From positions 1 through 64,000 of the forward strand of contig JABJJO010000062.1 in NCBI GenBank assembly GCA_018660825.1: a stretch of DNA of 64,000 nucleotides. Reading direction: 5' to 3'. The notes under the pieces are model-generated. The model ran no database searches and had not been told where the DNA came from. It was given only the letters and a program-made list of their open reading frames with translations. This document shows positions 35,907 to 46,169 of the stretch, piece by piece. Made by a program: the position numbers and the translations under genes. How positions within the stretch are numbered: position 1 is the stretch's first letter; each line of letters opens with the position of its first letter. This stretch comes from Planctomycetaceae bacterium (GTDB lineage: Bacteria > Planctomycetota > Planctomycetia > Pirellulales > Pirellulaceae).

Positions 35907-38900
35907 ACGGCAGCTTGCTCGCCGGTGTGGGTGAATATGAGTCGTGCCCCAACTTGTGACGGCTGCAGCGCAAGCATCTGCGCAATAGATTGTTTGTAAG
36001 CGTAGATCTGCGGGCGGTAGCGAGATACAATGCTTTGTAATGCCTCCGGGCCAACCCCAATGCGATCGGTTTTATAATCGCATATATCGACGGCCACGAT
36101 AAGTTCGTTCATTCGCATGACAACCAAACGGTCGATAAATCCCCGCAACAGTTCTCCGTCTATAAAAGCACAAATTGGGTACTCGTTATGAACCGTGAAC
36201 TGGATTGTTTCGTGGGTAGCGTCCGTTAGTTGAGTCAACGGGCTGGTGGGCTCGTCGAAATAGAAATCTTTGTTAAGAATGTTAGCTAATGGAGCGTTTT
36301 CTAGGAACATTGCGAGATGAGAATCCAATTCTGGGGAAACCTCTCCGTATTTTGTGTTAAACGCGTCCGTCGCCATTGTCCAATACGGTCCCTGCGCCCA
36401 ATCTATTTGTTCCATGAAATAGTGGAGTTGGATTCCAAATAATTTTGCCGTTTCGGAAGAGGACCGCAGCACGCCTGATAATCGGAAGCGTTCGCCACCC
36501 GAGCGGGATGACGGTGCGGCGCTCGTCAACGGAGACAAGTTTAATTGCGAGGGCTTGGCTAAGGGAATGGGTAGGGTTTCTGGATGGGGGGAGTCAGTTT
36601 CGTAGACTGGTAATTGTTCAAACCAAGTAGGATTGCCGTTTGCGTAGACAACGTCGTTTGGTGTTTGGGAATAAATGTTGTGAATCGCCATCTGAATAAT
36701 CCCGGCGCTCGTAAAGGGCGGTGATTTTGGAGTACTTGGTTGGCAAGGACCAATTAGATAAAGTGCGCGTGCCGCACGCGTTAACGCGACGTACAACAGG
36801 CATAAGCTCTCGCTCACTGATTCCGCGATCGTCTCCTTGCACGCGTCATTATAGCGTTTTGGCAATAATTCCCGGAACTCGGCGTTGCGGTACATGAATA
36901 CTTCGCTAATCTTCTGCGTCTTGAGATTTCTACTCACGGCGTATGTAGGTGCGCGGGGAGCCAAGGCAGATTCTAGTGTTGGAATAATCACTGCGTCAAA
37001 CTCTAACCCTTTTGATTGATGAATAGTCATAACTCTTACACGAGACGCATCCGGATCACTAAAACGTTCGTTTTGAACGGCCTCTATAAACTCGTCGATT
37101 CGAAAATTAATAGAAAACTTGAAAGTGTTCGCGAAAACAAGTAAGTGCTCGAGGCGAGTGAATTGAGGTCTGTCAACGTGGGGTTCCAAAGTTAGCACGA
37201 GGTTCTTCAGTACGGAATAAAAACCCAGAGTAGCAATTTGCCGTCGGAAATCTCGCGAGGTACGGCAAGCGATGTTGGTATCAATGGTGTCAGGACGATA
37301 TCCAAACAGCGACGCCAACGGAGAGTGTTCCACGTGAAATCGAGCGACTCCGTCCTGAGGATGATCAATAAGCGAAAGTGCGGAAAGAATTAGTTGCACG
37401 GCGCTATAGTTACTCAGTGAGTTACCTCCATCTTCGCTGGCTGGTATGCCACGGGCCGCCAATAAATGAATTAGCTCCGCGATAGACGAATTGGTGCGAA
37501 CAAGAATACCAATTTTCATTTGTCGGTTAGTGTTAAGTAGTTGTTCTGTTTTGTTTACCGCTAATGCCAAACACGATTTTAAGCGTTCTGTTTTTCCGAG
37601 GCCGTCCGTTGCGTTAACATATTCAACATATCCAACATGATCTAAAACGGTTTTCAAGGGCACAAAGTCTTTTTGCCAACGTTTCAGTGTTTCTGCGTGG
37701 TCGCTAGGGTTCGTGTGTGCGTCGAGATTGTTGAATATACTGTTGATAAACTCAACGACGACGGCGGAGGATCGGTAACTTTGTTCTAGGGTGTCAGAGG
37801 AAATATCATTTAGGCAAGATTCCAAACAATCAAAAATTTCGCGACGGCCGCCCCTCCAACCGTAAATCGCCTGTTTCACGTCACCAACGCAAAAAAAAGA
37901 ACTATTGATTTGTTGACAAATTGAAATCGCTAGGGGTTCGACAATATTCCACTGGGGGAGCGAAGTGTCTTGAAATTCGTCTAGCAGTAAATGTTCAATA
38001 GTTGCATCCATGCGAAACGTGGATGCAAATTTGTGCCCGCGGCCGTTTAGCAATCTTGTTACGTCGCCAAATTCCAACCGCTTGGTCTTGCGTTTGATCC
38101 GGTCTAATATCTCGGCATATTGAAACAGGATTGAGTAGGTCGCCTTTGTTTGATTTTCGAGTTCGCGTATTTTCAGCGCTACCACGTGTTGAGTTAACGG
38201 TTGATATGCAGCGATTAAATTGTCAGGTAATGGTTTCCGAGAGAAGGTGTTTTCACCGGCCACAATTTTTTTAAAAATCCCTCCCCTGAGGGCTTTGTTC
38301 CAGTTACGTGCTTGTAGCGTTTCAAGGTCCGTAGTAATCGTTTTCAAGAATGGGACGCAGTCTTCGTTTTCCATTTGATTTCTAATTTTCGACATCGCTA
38401 GGGATAGCTGTTCTGGATTTAAGATCCGCGCGGTTGATTCACCCCGTAGATTTCCGTTCCATGCTGTTGCCGCTGACTGATAGAATGGTGAAAGTAAACT
38501 TTCGATAGTGAGTTCTAGTGTGTGTAAAATGCTGCGATTACATTTTCCTTTATTGATGAATAGCATTAGCCGCGTGAAATCCGCGTTGCTTAAGTTGCGT
38601 AGCAATTCAATAATCGCAAGCTGCTTCTGCGCCGCTTGTTCTCCCGATGTCGCGATCGCCCAATCGGCGCCGATTTCAAACTCATAAGCGTGATTGGTTA
38701 GAAGTTTCGCGAAATAGGCATCGAGTGTGCTGACATTAATCCGGTGTAAGTTACTAGTCAGAAAGGCAAGAGCTTCGCCGAATCGTCGCGAGTGAGTGGC
38801 GTCAATCTTAAGCTCGTCGCTTAGCTTAATTGCTTGCTCCTCGGAGGTTGTCGCGATAGCCAACCGTTGGAGTATTCGTGCTAGAATCTCGCCGGCTGCT

Positions 38901-39034
38901 TTCCGTGTGAAAGTAGTTGCTAAAAGTTTCTCCGGAGATTTGCCGGACAAAATCAATAGTATATATCGATTTGATAACTGGAATGTTTTACCGGTACCCG
39001 CCGATGCTCGTAGTAATACGTTGTCGATAGTCAT
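35903..39034 (-). CDS. addA: UvrD/Rep-type helicase-nuclease, AddA-like subunit
   Basis: 1043-residue SF1A helicase. Walker A ASAGTGKT (residues 10-17), motif Ia TTFTRKAAGEI, motif II LLLDEFQDTS, motif III GDVKQAIYGWRGG, motif V TIHQSKGLEFD and motif VI LYVALTRA are all present. A C-terminal PD-(D/E)XK nuclease is indicated by GFIDRL...VDICDYKTDR. It fits the AddA subunit of AddAB, which resects double-strand breaks for recombination. It overlaps the upstream addB-like gene by 4 bases (ATGA at 39031-39034). Somewhat shorter than Bacillus AddA (about 1230 residues). Confidence 0.9.
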   Translation of the reverse strand: MTIDNVLLRASAGTGKTFQLSNRYILLILSGKSPEKLLATTFTRKAAGEILARILQRLAIATTSEEQAIKLSDELKIDATHSRRFGEALAFLTSNLHRINVSTLDAYFAKLLTNHAYEFEIGADWAIATSGEQAAQKQLAIIELLRNLSNADFTRLMLFINKGKCNRSILHTLELTIESLLSPFYQSAATAWNGNLRGESTARILNPEQLSLAMSKIRNQMENEDCVPFLKTITTDLETLQARNWNKALRGGIFKKIVAGENTFSRKPLPDNLIAAYQPLTQHVVALKIRELENQTKATYSILFQYAEILDRIKRKTKRLEFGDVTRLLNGRGHKFASTFRMDATIEHLLLDEFQDTSLPQWNIVEPLAISICQQINSSFFCVGDVKQAIYGWRGGRREIFDCLESCLNDISSDTLEQSYRSSAVVVEFINSIFNNLDAHTNPSDHAETLKRWQKDFVPLKTVLDHVGYVEYVNATDGLGKTERLKSCLALAVNKTEQLLNTNRQMKIGILVRTNSSIAELIHLLAARGIPASEDGGNSLSNYSAVQLILSALSLIDHPQDGVARFHVEHSPLASLFGYRPDTIDTNIACRTSRDFRRQIATLGFYSVLKNLVLTLEPHVDRPQFTRLEHLLVFANTFKFSINFRIDEFIEAVQNERFSDPDASRVRVMTIHQSKGLEFDAVIIPTLESALAPRAPTYAVSRNLKTQKISEVFMYRNAEFRELLPKRYNDACKETIAESVSESLCLLYVALTRAARALYLIGPCQPSTPKSPPFTSAGIIQMAIHNIYSQTPNDVVYANGNPTWFEQLPVYETDSPHPETLPIPLAKPSQLNLSPLTSAAPSSRSGGERFRLSGVLRSSSETAKLFGIQLHYFMEQIDWAQGPYWTMATDAFNTKYGEVSPELDSHLAMFLENAPLANILNKDFYFDEPTSPLTQLTDATHETIQFTVHNEYPICAFIDGELLRGFIDRLVVMRMNELIVAVDICDYKTDRIGVGPEALQSIVSRYRPQIYAYKQSIAQMLALQPSQVGARLIFTHTGEQAAV

Positions 39035-41817
39035 TGGATTGGCTGCCTAGTATTGTTAGGGCAAGGAGTGTCCAAGGTGGTATCGCCAAGAAGGTAAGAG
39101 AATTCGCTAAAAAATGGGGGTTTCGCTTCGTTACGCAAGTCGAAATGATTTGAGTTGATGGACTGCATCACGTTGAGGGCAACAATATCGGCGGCCTCTA
39201 GTTGGTCGGAGTTCCAATTCGCAAAATAACCACCGATTGCTTGCAGATCGCTACAAATATTGATATACCCCAATCTAACACTTGCGGAATCCGTGATGGA
39301 TTGGGCAAGATGGCGATAGAGCGGAAGTTGTAAGTCCTTCCAAAATGGGGCGTCGTTACAGTTGTGGATTCTTTCGGGCGTATGGCAGGTCTCTGACGAC
39401 TTGTAATCAAAAATTGACCAAGTCGCCGTTTCGGCGTGATAATCGATTCGATCGATGCGGCCGCAAACAACAAATTGTGGATGGTTCGTGGAAATGGCCA
39501 CTCCAGGACTACAATTCACCTCAGTTTCAACGATCTCCCACCCGTCGGCTGTCCAGGCCGCCTGCCAATGAGAAAACGCTTGGAGTCGTTGATTTAACAG
39601 CGCTATTTGGATTGGGATTACATCGAAGGAATCTTTACCGTAAAGCCGATCCGCTCGAGCTGCTAACTGCTTCTTTAAAAATGCATATATAGCATCGCTA
39701 TCCGTGCTTCGACTCAACTCAGATATACCAAAATCGTGAAGAGTAGCGTGTAATAAATTCCCGAATGCTAAGGAGGACAGTTCACGTGAATTATCGCTCG
39801 CGGAACTAATGCCCACTACATGTTTGAGGTAATATCGGGTCGGGCAACTAAGATAATCCCTGAATTCCGTGACGGTAAATTCGGTTCTATTTACCTGAGT
39901 AAAAGGTATATCTACTCGGATGGAAGGGCGCGTGGCCACATTGTATGCAGCTGAAATCGACGCGGTTTCGGATCTCTCGGTAGAAAAATTACGCAACCTG
40001 TGAGCAATTTGTTGGGAATTCCCAGTGAGCGCGATCCGGCTAGGCCACAAAGGCATGCCCGCTGCGTCAACTCGTTTACAAAAAAATGTCACCTTAGGGC
40101 GGCTATTGACCAAAAGAGTTGTGGTGTAAGCATCTCGGGCAAAGCGTCTTGCATTGTCGACAAGACCGAGCGACGACCGCAACGCGTTGGGAAGAAAAAG
40201 ATCTGATGTGATGGATGACGGTATCGTCCCCTCATTAAAACCAGTTATCAGAACGTCGGATTGCTCTCCCCAGACCACATCAAGCCAACCTGTTATCGCG
40301 ACGCCGGCCCGAGGCTGGATTGTTTCGAATTGCTTACTCGCCATCTGCAGGGTTAAATCGATACACTCCGTGACCTTACATTTCATATGAAACGACCGGT
40401 CCGCATCTTGGAGTTGTGCGATTGATTGTGCGATGGCACGAGTTCCGCTAAGTACCGCTGTGTCTTGCGGATCATTGATTTGGACCAATCGATTTCCATA
40501 AATGCGGTCGAGCGTATCTAAAATAGCGTTGCACCAATCAGATAACCTCGCCGATTCAGGGGACAACGGCGATACCAATTCATCCAATGTGTTCAGAGCG
40601 GATGCAAGAATTTCGTATTTGCCTGTCAAGCCACGTAGTCGTCTGACATTTTTTGGTAGGTGTTGTTGGTGGAAATCATCACTGATCGATATTATATCGT
40701 CCACGATGCCGGCGTCGAATAGATATTGTTGAATGTCGGGTAAGCGTATCAAGGATGAAAAAGCCTGATAGCTATTTGTCTGAACATAGGTGCCGAGCAG
40801 TCGCAATGTGCAAATGACGTTATTGTCATGGAGCGATCTACCTTTTTGCGGACTGACTGGAGTCGATTGTCGGTCGAACAAACGGATGATGTACGGTTCG
40901 TCGCTGGCGTCTGGACAGGCGATCACGAAATCCCGTTGACAATTTCCAGTCGCGGTACTATCAGCGATGACTTTCGCACAGGCTAATGCTTGAGCACTCG
41001 GCGATTCCACCATGCACAATTGGTTCGATGTTAATTTCACCGGTTGCCCTTGCCATGCGTCAGTATTTAATACACCGTTGTCCTGGAATCGCGCCGCTTG
41101 AGTTGCGGCGGCGAATGTCAGTACTGTCAAATTGTCGGCCACTGCATCCAGCATTCCTTGGATGGTTTGGTTTATGTCGACACAACCGGCGACGATAATC
41201 TCTTTATCAGTGGAACATTCAGATCGACTGACGGCAATCATTCGTGCAGTTTGGATGTCCCAAAAATCCAAACTATCGACAGCATCGAGGTAGGCGCGCT
41301 GTAGAGTCGCGAGTTGTTTCCAACGGTCAACCTCTGCCGGATGCCCAGTGCGTTGACAATATTCAACAACGGACTGAAAATCTCGTAAATCGCCTGCCAA
41401 TTCGGTATGTAAAGTCGCCAGCGTCTCCCCGATAGCGTGCCAAGCCGCAAAATCGTCTCGCGATGGCGGCGCGGGGAAAACAGATTCCAGAGCATTGTTG
41501 GCGACGGCGTTGCGGGCGACGTCAGTCCAGAGCAGGGCTTGTAGAGAGGGAGAAGCGGTGGCCCGAGCGGTATATAAATATTCTGGGAGATGGCCGAGGG
41601 TTACAACCGTTGGCGGAAAAAACAATAATTGATTTGTCTGGCAATGAGCAATTAATTGCGATAACAGCGTCTTAACCGCTGTGGCGGCTGGCAGTACGAT
41701 AATGGTGCCGCTCAAATCAAGGCGGTGCGTTTGTGTATAACGGGATGTTAACCACCCCGAGAGTGACTCAATGGGTGGAGTGTCCCAGCCTAAAAAAACA
41801 TGTCTGTGATTGTTCAA
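39031..41817 (-). CDS. addB: AddB-like PD-(D/E)XK nuclease subunit
   Basis: 928-residue partner of the helicase downstream. TTG start at 41817 giving VFLGWDTPPIESLSGWL, 25 bases after the tsaE stop; no ATG is available. The inactivated-helicase middle region has TGFNEGTIP and LRSSLGLVDNARRFARD, typical of AddB. The C-terminal nuclease has YLSCPTRYYLKHVVGI, GRIDRIDY and SIFDYKSSE (Asp and Lys of the PD-D/ExK site). Only one Cys is placed as in the AddB iron-sulfur site, and the CxxCx5C group expected near the C-terminus is not visible, so the Fe-S staple may be absent. Operon order tsaE-addB-addA. Confidence 0.86.
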   Translation of the reverse strand: MNNHRHVFLGWDTPPIESLSGWLTSRYTQTHRLDLSGTIIVLPAATAVKTLLSQLIAHCQTNQLLFFPPTVVTLGHLPEYLYTARATASPSLQALLWTDVARNAVANNALESVFPAPPSRDDFAAWHAIGETLATLHTELAGDLRDFQSVVEYCQRTGHPAEVDRWKQLATLQRAYLDAVDSLDFWDIQTARMIAVSRSECSTDKEIIVAGCVDINQTIQGMLDAVADNLTVLTFAAATQAARFQDNGVLNTDAWQGQPVKLTSNQLCMVESPSAQALACAKVIADSTATGNCQRDFVIACPDASDEPYIIRLFDRQSTPVSPQKGRSLHDNNVICTLRLLGTYVQTNSYQAFSSLIRLPDIQQYLFDAGIVDDIISISDDFHQQHLPKNVRRLRGLTGKYEILASALNTLDELVSPLSPESARLSDWCNAILDTLDRIYGNRLVQINDPQDTAVLSGTRAIAQSIAQLQDADRSFHMKCKVTECIDLTLQMASKQFETIQPRAGVAITGWLDVVWGEQSDVLITGFNEGTIPSSITSDLFLPNALRSSLGLVDNARRFARDAYTTTLLVNSRPKVTFFCKRVDAAGMPLWPSRIALTGNSQQIAHRLRNFSTERSETASISAAYNVATRPSIRVDIPFTQVNRTEFTVTEFRDYLSCPTRYYLKHVVGISSASDNSRELSSLAFGNLLHATLHDFGISELSRSTDSDAIYAFLKKQLAARADRLYGKDSFDVIPIQIALLNQRLQAFSHWQAAWTADGWEIVETEVNCSPGVAISTNHPQFVVCGRIDRIDYHAETATWSIFDYKSSETCHTPERIHNCNDAPFWKDLQLPLYRHLAQSITDSASVRLGYINICSDLQAIGGYFANWNSDQLEAADIVALNVMQSINSNHFDLRNEAKPPFFSEFSYLLGDTTLDTPCPNNTRQPIQ

Positions 41818-41842
41818 GTCGGGTGCACCAATATTCGGTATG

Positions 41843-42316
41843 TTACTCGTTCGAAATCGAATCCATCCACCTATTCGCAGCCTGTTTCAAAGCGTTAGTG
41901 GCGTTGACTACAAACAATCGAGAGTCACGGTTTTCGATATTGATTCGTATTGTAATATATTCGCGAGGTAAGCTGTTAACTATACGATCCGCCCATTCAA
42001 TAAAGACATAATGTTTAGACTGATACATTTCTTCAGGTCCAAGATCTGAGAACTCGTCGCAATCCGCTAAACGATAGGCGTCCAAATGATAGATCGATCG
42101 CGTGCCGACGTATTCGTTACATAAAACAAACGTCGGGCTAGTAATTGAGTGGGCTGCAATTCCGCTAGCTACGCCTACACCCTGAACGAAAGCTGTTTTT
42201 CCAGCACCCAGTGTTCCCAATAGTGCGACTGTGGTGCCGCAGGGAATGCTTGCGACAAACAGTTCGCCGAATTTATGGGTGTCAGCCAAACTGCGACTCA
42301 AGTAACTACGTTCCAT
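41843..42316 (-). CDS. tsaE: tRNA threonylcarbamoyladenosine biosynthesis ATPase TsaE
   Basis: 157-residue P-loop protein, normal length for TsaE. Walker A GTLGAGKTAF (about 34-43), SPTFVLCNEY, a YHLDAYRL motif and FIEWADRI are the family signatures. TsaE drives the TsaB-TsaD complex forming the t6A modification at position 37 of ANN-decoding tRNAs. Located 20 bases after thiL and 25 bases before the addB-like gene, all on the minus strand. Confidence 0.93.
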   Translation of the reverse strand: MERSYLSRSLADTHKFGELFVASIPCGTTVALLGTLGAGKTAFVQGVGVASGIAAHSITSPTFVLCNEYVGTRSIYHLDAYRLADCDEFSDLGPEEMYQSKHYVFIEWADRIVNSLPREYITIRINIENRDSRLFVVNATNALKQAANRWMDSISNE

Positions 42317-42336
42317 TTATTCGGCCCCTTGAGATC

Positions 42337-43230
42337 CTAGTGGGAATAACCGTGAATATCCAATGGCCTCGATTCCCCAGAGCCATCCAATAACACAAAA
42401 TTCGCATCCTGGGTAACATACCCAATTTCCGTTATAGGTATATCGCTGGGAGTGGTTTCTAAATTACCGGTGTATTGGGAAGAGGCAGTCCATAGCAATT
42501 CAAAATCCTCTCCATCGTAGAGGGCGGACTCAATGGCGGTTTGGTCATTGGGGAGATGTTGGGAAATAGGGATAGCAGATTCAATTAGAGTCGCACCCAA
42601 GTTACCGAATTCCAAGATGCTGTGCAAGTCTATGACTAGGCCATCCGTGATGTCCGTAACACTATGTACAGCGGGATTGTTGCCCAATCTAAGTCCCAGT
42701 TCGACCCGCGGGTCAAATGTCAGGTGGTGACCATCACGACTACCACCAAGCGCCCCCGACACAAAAATGCGGTCATGAACTGTGCTTCCGAATCGGAAAC
42801 GCAGTTGGCTTTGTGTTGCCTGTCCGAGCACAGTTACGTTAACGGAGAGAGGGCCCGTATGGGAAATGAAATCCCCACCAATGATGACACAATTATAAGA
42901 GGCGGCTATCGAAATCATTCCCTCATATAAGCTTTTAAGATCGTCCAGGCTGAAATGATTCGGGGCGACAATAGAAATAATGACGTGCCTAGGAACACCG
43001 CACATCGCCGCAATGTCGCTGATACTTGCCGCTACACACTTTCTGCCGATCAAAACCAAGGGTGTGGCGGTCACGTCAAAATGGACCCGATCTACGAGGC
43101 AGTCGCTCGTCACTAGTTGTTTCATCCCTGGCGGCGGTGCAAACACCGCGGAGTCGTCGCCAATGCCGGGGTTGGTCTCGGTTTGCCCACCCAGCGTCGT
43201 TTTAAGCCAGTCTATGAATTCGTTTTCCAT
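42337..43230 (-). CDS. thiL: Thiamine-monophosphate kinase
   Basis: About 297 residues from ATG 43230 (MENEFIDWLK); a GTG at 43245 is the alternative. ThiL phosphorylates thiamine monophosphate to thiamine diphosphate. Family motifs: GIGDDSAVFAP (metal/ATP), TSDCLVDRVHFD, RKCVAASISDIAAMCG, VSGALGG, ITDITDGLVIDLHSI and DGEDFELLW near the C-terminus. Precedes tsaE by 20 bases, an arrangement suggesting one operon. No TPP riboswitch is evident upstream. Confidence 0.93.
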   Translation of the reverse strand: MENEFIDWLKTTLGGQTETNPGIGDDSAVFAPPPGMKQLVTSDCLVDRVHFDVTATPLVLIGRKCVAASISDIAAMCGVPRHVIISIVAPNHFSLDDLKSLYEGMISIAASYNCVIIGGDFISHTGPLSVNVTVLGQATQSQLRFRFGSTVHDRIFVSGALGGSRDGHHLTFDPRVELGLRLGNNPAVHSVTDITDGLVIDLHSILEFGNLGATLIESAIPISQHLPNDQTAIESALYDGEDFELLWTASSQYTGNLETTPSDIPITEIGYVTQDANFVLLDGSGESRPLDIHGYSH

Positions 43231-43408
43231 GTGGACATTTAACACTTTTGCTCGGGCTCTGAATAGGGCAAGAATAAACCCGCGTTACGGAACTGGAAAA
43301 AAATGGTTCAGTGGTCGCGCAAATGATATAAGTATATATTTACACTCGATGGGAAAATTACGGGCTAACTGAATCGGCGTTTGGCATTAGACGGAAATAG
43401 AGGATCCG

Positions 43409-44785
43409 TCACTGCTGAAAAAGTGCCCCATAAAGAAAATCGTCGTCACGATAAATGTAGAAGGGCATAGGTTTCTTTGTTTGAAACATTTCCGTGTTAA
43501 GCACGTAGTTAAGATTCTCAAAGGTTACTGTCTCCCATTTATGTAGCCCTAATAGGATATCGCCGGTCCGCAGTCCCTGGTTTGTTGCGGGACTAGAACC
43601 CTTTACTTCGGTGATTTTTAGACCACCCCGATAGTTGTTTTGTTTGTTGGCGGCCTTGAAATTAATTGGTACGACACGGATGCCAATTTCCTCCCAGGCG
43701 CGGGTTGCCAAAACATCATCTTTCGGAATTATATCCTGCATTGATAAATAGATGGTACGTGAGGTTCCGGTTCGTTCGACGGTGACTTCAAGTTTGTCCC
43801 CTTGTTGTGATCGCAGTAAATGTTGATATACAAACACGGGCCAGTCAATTGAATCGCCATTAACGTGAGTAATGACGTCATCCTTTTTTAAACCCGCTTT
43901 GCTAGCAAGACTGTTTCTGCCGACGTCTGCAATAGTAACTCGCGGTGATCGTTGCCGAAAAGACACAGAAAGGTCTAGGCCGACATCAAGTCGTTGCTGA
44001 CTGCGGTCCATGAGTATTTCCTTGGCGATGGTCATCGCCCGATCCATCGGAATTGCAAAACCAATTGCCTGCGCGCCAACGCGTACGGCAACGTTTACGC
44101 CAACGGCATCTCCCTGAATATTAATCAACGGACCACCGGAGTTTCCGGGGTTAATACTTGCGTCCGTTTGTATTAAATCATCGTAGTACTGGTCGGTATT
44201 AATTTCGACTCGTCGATGCAGGGCACTGATGATGCCTCGTGTTATAGTGTCTTCGTAGCCGTAAGCATTTCCGATCGCAATGACCGTTTCTCCTAGCATC
44301 AAATCTGAGGACGTAGCTAATGACATGACTTGAAATTCAGTGTCCGAGTTGATTTTGATGATGGCCAAATCAATTTGTTCGTTGAAACCAATCAGCTTCG
44401 CGGAATGTTTATTCTTGGGGTGAGTTGCCAGCGGATTCAGCTTTACCTGAATATTGTTAATTCCCGCGATCACATGATAGTTTGTTAGTATATATCCGCT
44501 GGAATCTATGATTAGACCGGTACCCATTCCATTAACTTGTGACGCCTCGCGTTGGCCGGGAAATGTACTTATCGATGTGGTTTTCTTGCCACTTATATTT
44601 ACAACAGAAGGAGCGGCCTTCTGTACTGCTAAGACTATAGGCGAATATCGGCTAGCAGACTCCTGAGCCATCGTAGAGGCAACAACAAGCAGAGTCGGTA
44701 TGACCGCTGCAAATTTGGCGAGTTGTCGCAGTTGTATAAACAAAAAATTGCCATCCCTAAGCACGTAAAGAAACCCACATGTCAC
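43409..44785 (-). CDS. HtrA/DegP-like serine protease with PDZ domains
   Basis: 458 residues from a GTG at 44785. A TTG at 44743 with AGGGA upstream gives a more conventional signal peptide (FIQLRQLAKFAAVIPTLLVV) and may be the true start. Trypsin-like triad: His in TNYHVI, Asp in EQIDLAIIKI, Ser in INPGNSGGPL. Two PDZ-like regions follow, one after LDVGLDLSVSFRQ with GLKKDDVITHVNGDSI and a second with GLRTGDILLGLHKW. Periplasmic quality-control protease by family. A cleavable or anchoring N-terminal helix is likely. Confidence 0.9.
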   Translation of the reverse strand: MTCGFLYVLRDGNFLFIQLRQLAKFAAVIPTLLVVASTMAQESASRYSPIVLAVQKAAPSVVNISGKKTTSISTFPGQREASQVNGMGTGLIIDSSGYILTNYHVIAGINNIQVKLNPLATHPKNKHSAKLIGFNEQIDLAIIKINSDTEFQVMSLATSSDLMLGETVIAIGNAYGYEDTITRGIISALHRRVEINTDQYYDDLIQTDASINPGNSGGPLINIQGDAVGVNVAVRVGAQAIGFAIPMDRAMTIAKEILMDRSQQRLDVGLDLSVSFRQRSPRVTIADVGRNSLASKAGLKKDDVITHVNGDSIDWPVFVYQHLLRSQQGDKLEVTVERTGTSRTIYLSMQDIIPKDDVLATRAWEEIGIRVVPINFKAANKQNNYRGGLKITEVKGSSPATNQGLRTGDILLGLHKWETVTFENLNYVLNTEMFQTKKPMPFYIYRDDDFLYGALFQQ

Positions 44786-44890
44786 ATGTATTGCCGACTC
44801 TTCATTTATCGGTTGTCGGGATTGTTAGTGTTTACCCAGCAACCTTGATGCCGGAGCATCGGTAGAATCGGATCAATTTAACAGCTGTTC

Positions 44891-46030
44891 TTAAGCGGTT
44901 TTAGAGCTTTTGGTCTTTTTGATAATTCCCCGCAGAAATTGGAAGGCAATGAACAGCAGAAACGGGTACACTGGCCACAGCCTTAGGATGATTGGAGAAC
45001 TTTCGGCAAATGTCGTCGTGGGAATTGATTTTGTCGTTTGGTGTAGATCGCGGAGATCTGAAAGTCGTATCGTGTCAAATGTCCAAAACAGGCCAATAAC
45101 GGCTAGTGTCAATAACAATAAAAAACATCCAACTCCCGACATCACTCCCTTAAATGCATCCGTTTCCGTTGGGTGGGTTTCAAACAGTTCAATCTGTCGC
45201 CCTCTTTTCAAGGACAACGGAATCATCTCAGCAGTTTCTCTGGCCTTTGCGTAGTCGAGCCAACTGGGCGATAATTTTGGGTTGGACATTGAAAAAACAA
45301 TCGCGAGTTGATTATCAGTAGTGGCGTGGAAAAAAGAACGCTGGGGCTCTACTGTTTGTTCGTTTGAAAGAATGTATTGAGTGGTCGCGTGATTATTGTC
45401 GCTGTTGGACCACTGGATAATTGTGCTATTCCTCATTTCAATCGTTATGGAAATATCGATTTCCGCTGTGGGGGATATCGGGACTGATGTGCCAGGGGAA
45501 ATAGCAAATAGATATTTGGATTCACCGGCAATGGGTGCCAACTGAATTAAGTCCCGTGTTAAAGCTGCTGTAATGTCGCTCAATAGTCTTGTGAGGATGT
45601 TTTCGCGAATATCTATTTTCCGGATTACTGTGCCTATATCCAATGTCGACAGACCGGCAAAACACATTGGTATCAGTACGGCATCGGACTCTGTCCGAAT
45701 CATCTCCAACTCATAGGCGAAAAGTGAGTCCGCACTAGGGTCGATGATGATTAGAGAGAATCCATTTGAAACTAGGCTCCGAACAACATCCTGATGTGAG
45801 TCGACTCCCAGTTTTAGTGCAACAAAGATTTTGGTGTTCGCATCGACGCCTAGCAGTTCCGCCCAATCGCTCAACTGGGAAATCGAGGAATAGTAGGCTG
45901 GTGGAACAAACTTGGCGTCGTCAACGTAAATCGCTGAGCACTGGGCTCCCGTTAAAAGCGCGCGTTCGAGGACGTCCACGCAATCCGCAGTGAAACCAAG
46001 GAATACAAACTCTGAATTACGGTCGCTCAT
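44891..46030 (-). CDS. Membrane protein with N-terminal Rossmann-like domain, function unknown
   Basis: 379 residues. The N-terminal 150 residues have a Rossmann-like rhythm (EFVFLGFTADCVDVLERALLT, then AIYVDD, then IFVAL and LIIIDPSAD), loosely resembling the nucleotide-binding half of Gfo/Idh/MocA proteins, but no G-x-G-x-x-G is present. The middle (about 180-290) is beta-rich. Two membrane segments near 300-322 and 350-372 put the protein in the membrane, ending in a Lys-rich tail. I do not recognise the family. It lies downstream of the Mur-domain genes on the same strand with a 139-base gap. Confidence 0.7.
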   Translation of the reverse strand: MSDRNSEFVFLGFTADCVDVLERALLTGAQCSAIYVDDAKFVPPAYYSSISQLSDWAELLGVDANTKIFVALKLGVDSHQDVVRSLVSNGFSLIIIDPSADSLFAYELEMIRTESDAVLIPMCFAGLSTLDIGTVIRKIDIRENILTRLLSDITAALTRDLIQLAPIAGESKYLFAISPGTSVPISPTAEIDISITIEMRNSTIIQWSNSDNNHATTQYILSNEQTVEPQRSFFHATTDNQLAIVFSMSNPKLSPSWLDYAKARETAEMIPLSLKRGRQIELFETHPTETDAFKGVMSGVGCFLLLLTLAVIGLFWTFDTIRLSDLRDLHQTTKSIPTTTFAESSPIILRLWPVYPFLLFIAFQFLRGIIKKTKSSKTA

Positions 46031-46169
46031 AAGCTGTGTGACAAATTGACAAGAGAATAGACCAGTCGAGGCAAGTTGAAAAACAAGCCACGACAGTTAA
46101 AGCTAAATTCACGACTGTTCTCTGTCAACAGATGGGTCGCAAATTGAGAGGTCTCTTTGTACGTTACGG

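Noticed and set aside
42337-43400. TPP riboswitch upstream of thiL.
   Set aside because: The leader (43231-43408) shows none of the conserved THI-box sequence pieces.
46031-46169. Remnant of the catalytic domain of the truncated Mur protein.
   Set aside because: No frame in these 139 bases gives Mur-like motifs, and the next gene is unrelated.
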